Made by a program: the position numbers and the translations under genes. The notes beneath the pieces were generated by a model. The model was not told where the DNA came from. It did no database searches and saw only the letters and a list, made by a program, of their open reading frames with translations. Positions 43,369 through 50,770 of a stretch of 50,770 bases of DNA are shown in pieces. Origin of the DNA: Pseudomonadota bacterium. GTDB lineage: Bacteria; Pseudomonadota; Gammaproteobacteria; Burkholderiales; Methylophilaceae. How positions within the stretch are numbered: position 1 is the stretch's first letter; each line of letters begins with the position of its first letter. Where the stretch lies: the NCBI GenBank assembly GCA_029782295.1, contig JAKOVB010000116.1, forward strand, positions 1 to 50,770. The letters are read 5' to 3'.

Positions 43369-44469
43369 ATGAACGACCGCGAGCGATTCCTGGCATGGTT
43401 GGCGAGCGATCCCGTCGACAGGCCTCCATTCTGGCTATTCTGGATTCCCTGGACCACGACCATGCAGCGTTGGTGGCGCGAAGGTATGCCTGAAACGATT
43501 GAGAAACCGGAGGATCTCTGGACATACTTTGAGTCCGACCACTTGCCCATCCAGGCCGTCGTGCCGGTCAACACCGGACCTTGTCCGCGCATTGAGACGA
43601 CGATACTCGCCGAAGATGAGACATCACTCACCTTTATTGATGGCTGGGGGATCAAGCGTCGCGACCTCAAGTACTCCGAATCCATGTCTCAGTTCCTGGA
43701 ACATCCGGTGAAGAACAGGCAGGACTGGGATGTCTTCAAGGAGCGATGGCTTGATCCTGATCACCCCGCCCGGCTCTCGGGCGATTGGCGCCAACAAAGT
43801 GCGCTTTGGACCGAGCAGGGTTATCCCGTCCAGTTGGGCTGGTATCCCGACGCCGGTATTTTCGGTCCCTATCGTTGGCTCCTGGGCGATGAGGAAGCAC
43901 TGGTCGCCTTCTACACCATGCCCGAACTGGTCCACGAGATCATGGATCACATAACCTCACTCTACCTCGCAGTATTCGCCAAGGTGGTGTGCGAGGTCCA
44001 GGTCGACGTGATCCACTATTGGGAAGACCACTGTTACCGCAACGGTCCGCTGATGTCACCCCAGACGTGGGAAGAGTTCATGGGTCCGTGCTACCGCCGC
44101 ATCAAGGCTTTTGCCCTTGAGCACGGGATCCCGATCGTCTCGGTGGATACCGATGGCAACCCCGACCGGATCACGCCTCCCATGCTACGCGCTGGCGTCA
44201 ACTTCCTCTATCCGATGGAAGTGGCCGCAGGCTGCGATGTCAACGTGTGGCGAGAGAAGTATCCCTCCTTGGGTATCATGGGCGGCATCGACAAACGGGC
44301 ACTCGCCCAAGGGCGGACGGCCATTGACAAGGAGCTAGCCCGTATCCGGCCCGCCTTGGAAAACGGCCGCTACATCCCCAGCCTGGACCACCTGGTCCCA
44401 GACGATGTTTCTTGGGCGGACTACTGCTACTTCGTCGAGGCTCTGAGACGCTTGGTTGGAAAGACCTGA
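43369..44469 (+). CDS. Uroporphyrinogen-decarboxylase-family protein
   Basis: A 366-residue URO-D superfamily TIM barrel: MNDRERFLAWLASDPVDRPP, PLMSPQTWEEFMGPCYRRI, GIPIVSVDTDGNPDRITP, ILGGI-like LGIMGGIDKRALAQG and YIPSLDHLVPDDVSW. Heme-pathway HemE is unlikely because it sits in a sugar operon. The HxC...C zinc pattern of MtaA-type methyltransferases is not evident. Such URO-D proteins are recurrent in glycan-use operons, possibly handling methylated sugars; that role is speculative. The start at 43369 is 33 bases after the previous gene, with no strong ribosome site. Confidence 0.75.
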   Translation: MNDRERFLAWLASDPVDRPPFWLFWIPWTTTMQRWWREGMPETIEKPEDLWTYFESDHLPIQAVVPVNTGPCPRIETTILAEDETSLTFIDGWGIKRRDLKYSESMSQFLEHPVKNRQDWDVFKERWLDPDHPARLSGDWRQQSALWTEQGYPVQLGWYPDAGIFGPYRWLLGDEEALVAFYTMPELVHEIMDHITSLYLAVFAKVVCEVQVDVIHYWEDHCYRNGPLMSPQTWEEFMGPCYRRIKAFALEHGIPIVSVDTDGNPDRITPPMLRAGVNFLYPMEVAAGCDVNVWREKYPSLGIMGGIDKRALAQGRTAIDKELARIRPALENGRYIPSLDHLVPDDVSWADYCYFVEALRRLVGKT

Positions 44470-44531
44470 ATCAGATGCGCAATAGCCGTCGCGAATGCCA
44501 TTCTACGACCTACCTTCCTGGGAGGTGAACC

Positions 44532-45743
44532 ATGAGTAGTGCCCAGCAAATTCGCAGTGTCTTCGCCAGGGGTGAAGGCGTGTTCCGCATGATTCCTATC
44601 TTCGTTCCGCGTCGTTTCAGCCAGGCTGGACAGCGGCTGCGGTTGCACCCGGACGACTACTACGCGATGGGGACGGGCCGTGGTTCGATCAAGGAGAGAT
44701 GGTTCTCATCGGTCATTCCTGCCATGAACGGGCCGTTGGCGCCACCTGATGAAGGACTCAGCTATGTCAGCGCCTCTGACAATCCGGCGGACCGCTTCAC
44801 CCTGAAGGATGCCGTCGAGGAGTTGAACGCCGATCTCGTTGGCCCGCAACTGATGGCGAACTATGGCGGCTGGCCGATGTACTCCAAGTTCTTCGACTAC
44901 AAGCTGCCACTCTTCCACCACCTGCACCTTGACGACGTTGCGGCAGCTCGTGTGCACAGATTGGGCAAACCGGAGGCCTACTACTTCCCACCGCAGCTAA
45001 ACAGCTATCTGGGCGAATTCCCGATTACCTACTTCGGGTTCGACCCTTCCGTCACCAGGGAGATGGTGCGCGAGCGACTGCTGGACTACGAACGCCGGGA
45101 CACCCGCATCACCGAGTTGTCGCGAGGCTACCGCATTGAGCTCGGCACCGGCTGGTACACGCCGCCGGGCGTCGTCCATGCACCGGGATCGGTGCTGACC
45201 TACGAGCCGCAGTGGAACAGCGACGTCAATTCGGTCTACGAGAACGTTGCCTCGGGTGAGATCTATCCCTACGAGTTCCTGGTGGAAAACGTGCCGGACG
45301 AACACAAACGCAATATCGACTACGTTCTGAGCTTGATGGACTGGGACAAGAACGTCGACCTATGCTACCGGCAGAAGTACTTTCGGCCACCCGTTCCTTG
45401 TTCGCATTCTGACGACCGCCACGTGGAAAAGTGGATCACCTACGCCAACGACTACTTTGGTGCCAAGGAGTTGACGGTCTTGCCTGGCCAGACCGTCACG
45501 GTCCACGATCCTGCTGCCTACGGCTGCATTCTTGTGCAGGGGCACGGCGCGTTCGGCGTGTACGAGGCCGAAGCCGCCATTATGCTGCGTTTTGGACAGC
45601 TCAGCGCCGACGAGTACTTCGTCTCTGAAGCCGCAGCACGTGCGGGGATCACGATCACCAATCGCAGCCGGTGGGAGCCGCTCGTCATTCTCAAGCATTT
45701 CGGCCCTAATCATCCGGACATGCCCATTTCAACCCCTACATGA
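44532..45743 (+). CDS. ManA-like cupin sugar-phosphate isomerase family protein
   Basis: A 403-residue two-cupin protein. The metal-binding pattern resembles class I mannose-6-phosphate isomerases: KLPLFHHLHLDD in the first cupin, then ELGTGWYTPPGVVHAPGSV with the metal His. A second cupin is suggested by LTVLPGQTVTVHDPAAYGCI and VQGHGAFGVYEAEAA. It may isomerise the sugar released by the hydrolases. It is longer and divergent from ManA, so substrate specificity is unclear. GGGAGGTG precedes the ATG at 44532. Confidence 0.72.
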   Translation: MSSAQQIRSVFARGEGVFRMIPIFVPRRFSQAGQRLRLHPDDYYAMGTGRGSIKERWFSSVIPAMNGPLAPPDEGLSYVSASDNPADRFTLKDAVEELNADLVGPQLMANYGGWPMYSKFFDYKLPLFHHLHLDDVAAARVHRLGKPEAYYFPPQLNSYLGEFPITYFGFDPSVTREMVRERLLDYERRDTRITELSRGYRIELGTGWYTPPGVVHAPGSVLTYEPQWNSDVNSVYENVASGEIYPYEFLVENVPDEHKRNIDYVLSLMDWDKNVDLCYRQKYFRPPVPCSHSDDRHVEKWITYANDYFGAKELTVLPGQTVTVHDPAAYGCILVQGHGAFGVYEAEAAIMLRFGQLSADEYFVSEAAARAGITITNRSRWEPLVILKHFGPNHPDMPISTPT

Positions 45744-45761
45744 TCTTACTTCGGAGCCGCC

Positions 45762-46706
45762 ATGAGAAAACAGAACTATGAGCTGAAGAACGAGCGTCTC
45801 CGCTCGGCCTTCGCACAACTCAAGCAGAACCATCCCGAGCGCTTCCAGCAGCGTCTCAAACTCTCGTGGAGCAACTGGGGCTTTGGCATGGAAGACCTTG
45901 CTGAATCCGCCGCGCGACTGGAGCGCGCTGGCATTCGCTACATCGAGCTACACGGCAACCACTATGGACCCGACCTGGGCTACCGCGCTGCCGAGACTCT
46001 GCGTACCCTGGGCGATTATGGCATCGAAGTGGCGGGCGTCTGCGGTATGTTCTCGCCCGACAATGACTTGTCCAGCAATCGCGCCATTCAGCGCCAGACG
46101 GCCATCGACTACATCCGGCGTGAGGTGGCGTTCACTGCCGAGCTGGGTGGCACCTATCTGCTTGTGGTGCCTGGAGCAGTAGGGCGACCACACGCCTACG
46201 ACGACATGGAGTTTGCACGCAGCGTTGAGACCCTCCGGATGGTTGCTGACCTTTTCGCCGAGCATTCGGTCAAAGCTGCCATCGAACCGATCCGTTCGGC
46301 AGAGGTGAGCTTTGTTCATACGGTTGCCGACGCCCAGCGTTACATCGCCGCCGTCAACCATCCGGGCGTGCGCCATGTCAACGGCGACGTGTACCACATG
46401 CAGGCGGAAGAAGTACATATCGGGGAAGCCCTCCTCCAAGCCGGCGACCAACTCGTCAACCTGCACATGGCTGACAGCAATCGTTGCGCCCTGGGCGATG
46501 GCAGCCTGGATCTCGACATGATCATCATGGCGTTGTATCTCATCGGCTTCAACCGGGACGGATGCTATGTCACTCCAGAGCCACTGGGACCTGGCGGTGA
46601 TCCTTATCCGGCGATGTACGGAAAGCCTGACAGGACAAAACTGGATGCCTTGGTGCTCACCTCTGCCTCCTATTTCCGCGAGCGTGAGGCGGAACTACTC
46701 GCCTGA
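45762..46706 (+). CDS. Sugar-phosphate isomerase/epimerase-like TIM barrel (AP endonuclease 2 fold)
   Basis: A 314-residue Xylose_isom/AP_endonuc_2 barrel. Candidate metal ligands fit the family E-D-H-E pattern: Glu in VKAAIEPIRSAE, Asp/His in HVNGDVYHMQAEE, His in LVNLHMADSNR and Glu in CYVTPEPLG. It probably interconverts ketose and aldose, or epimerises the imported sugar. It is the last gene of the operon, 18 bases after the cupin gene. The ATG follows GGAGCC. Confidence 0.82.
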   Translation: MRKQNYELKNERLRSAFAQLKQNHPERFQQRLKLSWSNWGFGMEDLAESAARLERAGIRYIELHGNHYGPDLGYRAAETLRTLGDYGIEVAGVCGMFSPDNDLSSNRAIQRQTAIDYIRREVAFTAELGGTYLLVVPGAVGRPHAYDDMEFARSVETLRMVADLFAEHSVKAAIEPIRSAEVSFVHTVADAQRYIAAVNHPGVRHVNGDVYHMQAEEVHIGEALLQAGDQLVNLHMADSNRCALGDGSLDLDMIIMALYLIGFNRDGCYVTPEPLGPGGDPYPAMYGKPDRTKLDALVLTSASYFREREAELLA

Positions 46707-46895
46707 TGTGACGTCCCGGTCCGGCCCACTCGGCACATCTGTGCCTGCTTGAGCGCATAGCCTGGCTGTCGTCGGTCATTGCCAGGGGCTGCGGTTCTGA
46801 GCCGCGTCTGCTTGAGTCATTGGGGCACCCTTGCTTTGTGATATGCTCTTTGGGATGCGAGCACTACTCGGCCAGAACCCAGGCGATGATGCACC

Positions 46896-48143
46896 ATGCT
46901 TTCCTCTTTGACACAGTCCTACGTCCGGCCGCTCTACGGAGAGCGCTCATTCGCCGAGATTCCCGGCCTCATCCGTCAGACGTTTGGCACCAATCCGTCA
47001 CCTGCCTGGCCCCCACTCCTCACCGATGTCGCCAGCCACCGATTCGACCAGGTTATCGTCATCCTGGCGGACGCGTTGGGTTGGCACTTCTTTGAGCGCT
47101 TCGCCGACCGCCATCCTGCCCTCCAGCGTTTTGTGAGGCATGGCATGGTGGAACAAACGACATCGCAGTTTCCTTCGACCACTGCCGTCCACGTGACCAC
47201 CATAGGCACCGGTCAGGTTGTGGGCGAACACGGCGTATTCGAGTGGCAGTACTACGAACCCCAACTGGATGCGATGATCGCCCCCTTGGTCTTTTCGTTC
47301 GCTGGCGATCGCGAACCGGGAACATTGAAGGCAGCCAAAATCCACCCTCAGAAGCTGCTCCCGACACGTACCTTGTTTCAGGATTTGCAGCGTGATGGGG
47401 TGGCCTGCTACGCCTTTGTTCCGGCAACCCTCATCGGCGCACCCTACACCCAAGCCATAACGCAAGGTGCACACGTGGTCGGCTACAAGACACTGCCCGA
47501 AGGGTTGGTCAACCTCAGGCTCGTGGTTGAACGACAGACAGGGCGCGCCTGCCACTACCTCTATTTCGACGGGATCGACACTACCTGTCACCACTATGGG
47601 CCCGATTCAGAACAGGTTCAGGCGGAAATTGACGCCTTTCTGACGCTCTTGGAACGCACGTTGCTGGCGCCAGCAGGCCAGCGCTTCCAAAACACACTTC
47701 TGATCGTGACTGCCGACCATGGGCAGACCGCCATTAGCCCTGAAACCGTCATCTACCTCAATCTCCAACCCAAATTCGATCGCCTACGCCCCCTCCTGGG
47801 GACCACACGATCGGGCGCCATCCTCACGCCCGGCGGGTCCGCACGCGATATGTTTCTCTATATCAGAGATGAACATGCGGAGGAAGCCGAAGCCATAGTT
47901 CAGGAAATGCTTGCCGGTCGGGCGGATGTAGTGCGGACGGCTGACCTCGTTGAACAGGGCTTCTTTGGCAGTCCCATTTCAGCCGTGTTTCTCTCCCGGC
48001 TTAGCAATCTGGTTGTCTTGCCGCACGCGCACGAGACGGTGTGGTGGTACGAGAAAGACCGTTTTGAACAAAGACTTCATGCACATCATGGCGGGCTATC
48101 AGCCGACGAGATGCAGACGCCGCTGTTGGCGCTGACCTACTGA
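46896..48143 (+). CDS. Alkaline-phosphatase-superfamily phosphodiesterase/nucleotide pyrophosphatase
   Basis: A 415-residue type I phosphodiesterase. Two-zinc-site residues are visible: Asp in VIVILADALGWHFF, catalytic Thr in QFPSTTAVHVTTIGTG, Asp/His in DGIDTTCHHYGP, Asp-His in IVTADHGQT, and His in HAHHGGLSADEM. It hydrolyses phosphoesters or phosphodiesters in this family. There is no signal peptide, so it is probably cytoplasmic. It lies 190 bases past the sugar operon and is likely transcribed separately. Confidence 0.85.
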   Translation: MLSSLTQSYVRPLYGERSFAEIPGLIRQTFGTNPSPAWPPLLTDVASHRFDQVIVILADALGWHFFERFADRHPALQRFVRHGMVEQTTSQFPSTTAVHVTTIGTGQVVGEHGVFEWQYYEPQLDAMIAPLVFSFAGDREPGTLKAAKIHPQKLLPTRTLFQDLQRDGVACYAFVPATLIGAPYTQAITQGAHVVGYKTLPEGLVNLRLVVERQTGRACHYLYFDGIDTTCHHYGPDSEQVQAEIDAFLTLLERTLLAPAGQRFQNTLLIVTADHGQTAISPETVIYLNLQPKFDRLRPLLGTTRSGAILTPGGSARDMFLYIRDEHAEEAEAIVQEMLAGRADVVRTADLVEQGFFGSPISAVFLSRLSNLVVLPHAHETVWWYEKDRFEQRLHAHHGGLSADEMQTPLLALTY

Positions 48144-48200
48144 AGCCAGACGCTTGCTGCTCTGGTTCTAGTGTCGAAGCGATCCTACCGATCGCACCAA

Positions 48201-48247
48201 GTGCTCGGCGGCCTCCACCACGACTAGCGTCGCGCCGCCTGAGCGCT
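48201..48247. repeat. Dispersed repeat B, copy 2
   Basis: Matches 27584-27630 at about 41 of 47 positions. It lies 58 bases after the phosphodiesterase gene. Confidence 0.5.
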
Positions 48248-48644
48248 GCACCGATAGACTGACGGACCTGCATCCGCACCAGGACATGATGTCGGATGGG
48301 GTCAGCGCGCCCAGCTGACGCTTCTGCGCGGCGTTTTTCGAACCAAACCAGGTTTCGCAACATCGCAGATTCGTGCCAGAACCTCGCTTGCACCCGATGA
48401 CTGCCGATTCGGAGCCACGCGAGTCAGCCAAACTGCACTCAACAGCACCTCCTGGCAGCGCGACGCGCTCTTCAGAATCGAACGGATGTTCGAGGTGGGC
48501 CAGCACAGGCGGCGACCAGAGCGATGCACGATCAGGACGGCGCCTCGCGGAAGACGCCCCACGCTAGCACGAGCAGTGGCCTATACATGGGATGGCGGAC
48601 GGCATCGAACGATGAGCTGAAGAGCGGGAAGATCTCGCCGCGTA

Positions 48645-48682
48645 CCGTGGGACGTGCCGATTCGAGTCAGTACGTCCCACGG
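48645..48682 (-). terminator. Hairpin just after the SMP-30-like gene
   Basis: Perfect 11-bp arms, CCGTGGGACGT (48645-48655) and ACGTCCCACGG (48672-48682), with a 16-base loop, start 12 bases past the stop codon on the minus strand. There is no T tract. Confidence 0.5.
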
Positions 48683-48694
48683 CTGCACTTGGCG

Positions 48695-49594
48695 CTAGTT
48701 CTTCGGCACTTTGACGACATCGAAATCCGCTTGATCCGGGTTAGACACACCGAAGCGAGCGTTGACCGCATAGAGCGAGTCACCGAAACTCGCAATGGTA
48801 GAAGGCACCCGGAAGTCCGGATCGTCGATGGTGCGCTCGATGACGCCGGACGTGAGATCCTTGTTGGTACTAATGACTGCGATATTACTCGACCTTTGCA
48901 CTGCGTAGAGATGGGAGCCGGCAAACAGGAGTCCATCGCCCATCGGAAGCGTATCACCACCCAGATCGATCAACTTCGTCGCCCCGGTATGCGGATCGAC
49001 CCGGAAGAGACCGCCCGTGACGGTCTGGACAATGACCAACCACCTGCCGTCTGGCGTCACTTCGATGCCGTTGGAGTTCAAGATAAGTTGTCCGGGAACC
49101 TGGGGCGCCAGGACAAAATCGCCGCTTAGCGGAATGCGCTTCGCCGCCGGGGGGTCGAGCAGCGCGCCGCCCGGTCCCAGTGGCACGCCATAAAGGAAAG
49201 CAGCAAAAGAATCCGTGAAGTACGCGGCCTCGCGCGTCACGATCACGTCGTTGATGAGAGAGCTTGGCGGCGCATCATACCGCACATCCTGGAATTGATA
49301 GGTCCTGAGAAGCGCCCCAGTAGCGGCATCATACACGCGGCCCTGCCCACCCACACCCCCGGCCACGAACAAGTAGTTCGTGCGTTGGTCAACACACAGA
49401 CCCATCGTCATCAGACCGGCTTGGCTGGGCACCAAGATGCTTCCTTCGCCAGTGCTGAAGTCGCCCGCGTAGATCCCGCCACCTGCCAACGAGCCCACGT
49501 AAAACGATGTCCCACTACCCGAAGCGATGCCTTCCGGTTGCCACCCGATGGGCAGTGAGATGATTTTGGGGAAAGTGACTTCATTCGATGCCAT
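48695..49594 (-). CDS. SMP-30/gluconolactonase-like beta-propeller protein
   Basis: A 299-residue beta-propeller-type protein without a signal peptide: GWQPEGIASGSGTSFYVGSL, LINDVIVTREAAYFTDSFAA, LNSNGIEVTPDGRWLVIVQT and GDGLLFAGSHLYAVQRSSN. The NDV and NGI loop residues match the metal-binding positions of SMP-30/lactonase-like enzymes. The substrate is unknown. It is 55 bases downstream of a tetR-type gene in the same direction, with AAGGAG upstream, so it is probably controlled by that regulator. Confidence 0.78.
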   Translation of the reverse strand: MASNEVTFPKIISLPIGWQPEGIASGSGTSFYVGSLAGGGIYAGDFSTGEGSILVPSQAGLMTMGLCVDQRTNYLFVAGGVGGQGRVYDAATGALLRTYQFQDVRYDAPPSSLINDVIVTREAAYFTDSFAAFLYGVPLGPGGALLDPPAAKRIPLSGDFVLAPQVPGQLILNSNGIEVTPDGRWLVIVQTVTGGLFRVDPHTGATKLIDLGGDTLPMGDGLLFAGSHLYAVQRSSNIAVISTNKDLTSGVIERTIDDPDFRVPSTIASFGDSLYAVNARFGVSNPDQADFDVVKVPKN

Positions 49595-49649
49595 TGTCTT
49601 GAGTCTCCTTTTCTTAGGGGATGAATACCTTCATAGTTGAACTCGGGTG

Positions 49650-50366
49650 TTAGCCGTCGGTGCTTCCCTCTTTTGGCCACGTCAGGCCCAGTTGTTGTAG
49701 GAATGCACCGAGCTCGTAGCGGTAGAACGCGGCGCAGTCACCGACAACCGGTCCCATGTGCTCGAAGATCTCCAGCATCACCATGCCGTGCATACGCGCC
49801 CAAGTGCTCATGAGCAGACAAAGCAGCGGCTCGGGGAGGTCGTAGCCCGCCTCCGGTAGCCAGACCGCCAGGTGCGCCGAAATAGTGGCCGGAACGAGTG
49901 TATACTGTATCGGGATGATGAGTTCGCCGGACCGGTAGGCCTCCAGGAAATGACGGATCAGCCCGTTGAAGGGCCGCCTTGCCAGGGGAACGGTGATCTC
50001 GGCTGGCGCAACATAGCCGGGGATCGGGTTTCCATAGATGAGCTGAAAATCCACCGGATGGGCAATCGCCCACTCGCGGTAGGCCAGGCACGAGGTAGCG
50101 ATCTTCAGCGGGGTGGGCTTCGTCTCCGCTGCCAACTCCGCCGCTTGGATGGCGTTGGCCAGATCGTTGAAGGCGTCCACAATCAGCGCCGTCACGAGCT
50201 GGTCACGGCTGGCAAAGTAGCGATAGAGCGCCGGAGCGGTCATCTCCATTGCCCGTGCGATCGTGCTGAGGGAGATGCCGGCGGTGCCACTTTCGGCCAT
50301 CTGCTGACGGGCGGTGGCTTTGATTTCGGCGATGGTCAGATCACGTAGGCGGTCGCGTCGAGTCAT
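49650..50366 (-). CDS. TetR/AcrR-family regulator with WHG-type (TetR_C_13-like) C-terminus
   Basis: A 238-residue repressor. The N-terminal helix-turn-helix is SGTAGISLSTIARAMEMTAP, then ALYRYFASRDQLVTALI. The C-terminal ligand domain contains AHPVDFQLIYGNPIPGY, typical of WHG-type regulators. It is co-transcribed with the SMP-30-like gene, likely its target. A promoter overlapped by a palindrome upstream indicates autorepression. Confidence 0.87.
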   Translation of the reverse strand: MTRRDRLRDLTIAEIKATARQQMAESGTAGISLSTIARAMEMTAPALYRYFASRDQLVTALIVDAFNDLANAIQAAELAAETKPTPLKIATSCLAYREWAIAHPVDFQLIYGNPIPGYVAPAEITVPLARRPFNGLIRHFLEAYRSGELIIPIQYTLVPATISAHLAVWLPEAGYDLPEPLLCLLMSTWARMHGMVMLEIFEHMGPVVGDCAAFYRYELGAFLQQLGLTWPKEGSTDG

Positions 50367-50418
50367 GAGTTACTGGCACTCAGATAGCGGATTGGGTTCG
50401 TAATGATATTTCACTCTT

Positions 50419-50463
50419 GTTATAATCTATAACCTATTTTATGGGATATCACCAACTTGTCAA
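50419..50463 (-). promoter_or_regulatory. Promoter and TetR-type operator
   Basis: On the minus strand, TTGACA (50463-50458), a 16-base spacer, and TAAAAT (50441-50436) form a near-consensus promoter. Directly after the -10 lies GTTATA-N3-TATAAC (50419-50433), covering the expected start site. A repressor bound there would block initiation. Confidence 0.65.
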
Positions 50464-50502
50464 GTCCGCGCTGCGACATCAGACATCCACTTACAACAAT
50501 GA

Positions 50503-50530
50503 AGCCCGGCAAGTCCAAACTCGCCGGGCT
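50503..50530 (-). terminator. Intrinsic-terminator-like hairpin, leftward
   Basis: AGCCCGGC pairs with GCCGGGCT; after one mismatch, AGT pairs with ACT around a CCAA loop. On the minus strand it is followed by T-rich TTCATTGTTG. It probably ends a leftward transcript entering from beyond the window and insulates the tetR promoter. Confidence 0.6.
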
Positions 50531-50564
50531 GCGCGTCTCAGATTCGGTGGTGGGGGGCTGCTTC

Positions 50565-50655
50565 GCCATCCGTTCTGATTTGAACACTTGCCGGGTTAAT
50601 TCTGACGACCACGGCGGGCATCCTCTCGATCTCACCACCAGATTCCGGGATGCTT
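50565..50655. repeat. Dispersed repeat A, copy 2
   Basis: Homologous to 27381-27470; see that entry for the shared blocks. It lies 35 bases past the terminator-like hairpin. Confidence 0.5.
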
Positions 50656-50770
50656 TCGCGGTAGGGTGTCATGGGGCAATCTGGGTAGCGTGTTCATCGT
50701 TTCTTATCGCCTCCGAACTCGCATCCTCAATGTCATCCGCCACGCACGTGAGGGCATCCAACAGATGCTC

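Larger units (their letters stand above)
48144..48694. other. Gene-poor stretch with repeat B and a hairpin
   Basis: No credible gene: the frames here lack motifs and ribosome sites. It contains repeat B copy 2 (48201-48247) and, just past the SMP-30-like stop codon, the hairpin at 48645-48682. Confidence 0.5.
50434..50770. other. Non-coding right end of the window
   Basis: Apart from the promoter, the terminator-like hairpin at 50503-50530 and repeat A copy 2, no gene is supported. A 72-codon minus frame here has no motif. Confidence 0.5.

Noticed and set aside
48166-48560. Minus-strand open frames as a transposase or small gene
   Set aside because: No motif, ribosome site or consistent frame; the region includes a dispersed repeat and looks non-coding.

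Overview
The window (about 60% GC by eye) looks like a Chloroflexota chromosome, probably Anaerolineae/Caldilineae-like. This is inferred from the Thr/Lys/Glu/Val repeat linker behind the lipobox of the sugar-binding protein, from a transposase type I associate with Chloroflexota, and from an anaerobic H2/Hdr gene set next to large sugar ABC operons. No rRNA, tRNA or CRISPR array was recognised.

Region 1 (1-6561, all minus strand) is one operon. It encodes an excisionase-HTH/PocR regulator, TusA, three DsrE-family proteins, a GcvH-like lipoyl carrier (LbpA-like) and an Isp-type [NiFe] hydrogenase in the order small subunit, Isp1, Isp2, large subunit (truncated by the window edge). Its promoter has a perfect 24-bp Crp/Fnr-like palindrome centred at -41.5 from the predicted start.

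Region 2 (7004-10115) is a decayed cluster: remnants of DsrE-like, MinD-type ATPase, MIP18/DUF59 and ferredoxin genes around an apparently intact trmO, followed by a dead insertion sequence. A methyltransferase, a membrane-anchored beta-domain protein and a duplicated cytochrome-b-like protein follow (10229-12413).

Region 3 (12815-20604, minus) is a complete HdrCBA-MvhDGA operon (a bifurcating-type heterodisulfide reductase/[NiFe] hydrogenase complex), with a maturation protease and a stand-alone cyclic-nucleotide-binding domain. Its promoter has nearly the same Crp/Fnr-like box at the same -41.5 position, so the two hydrogenase operons are probably co-regulated. Together they suggest H2-linked redox chemistry on a sulfur or disulfide carrier, with the LbpA lipoyl group a candidate substrate.

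Region 4 (20884-31356) holds a radical-SAM remnant, a MacAB-type efflux operon with a lipoprotein and a DUF2202 protein, a P-type H+-ATPase, and repeat-rich gene-poor stretches, including an internally deleted relative of the region 2 IS.

Region 5 (31418-46706, plus) is a carbohydrate-use operon. It has a DeoR regulator fused to a periplasmic-binding-protein-like domain, a binding lipoprotein, two permeases, a single-domain ATPase, a GH99-like protein, a 1154-residue glycosidase-like protein, a beta-propeller protein, a UroD-family enzyme, a ManA-like cupin and a TIM-barrel isomerase. The hydrolases lack signal peptides, so breakdown is probably cytoplasmic after import.

Region 6 (46896-50770) holds an alkaline-phosphatase-superfamily enzyme and a TetR/SMP-30-like pair with a well-formed promoter and operator.
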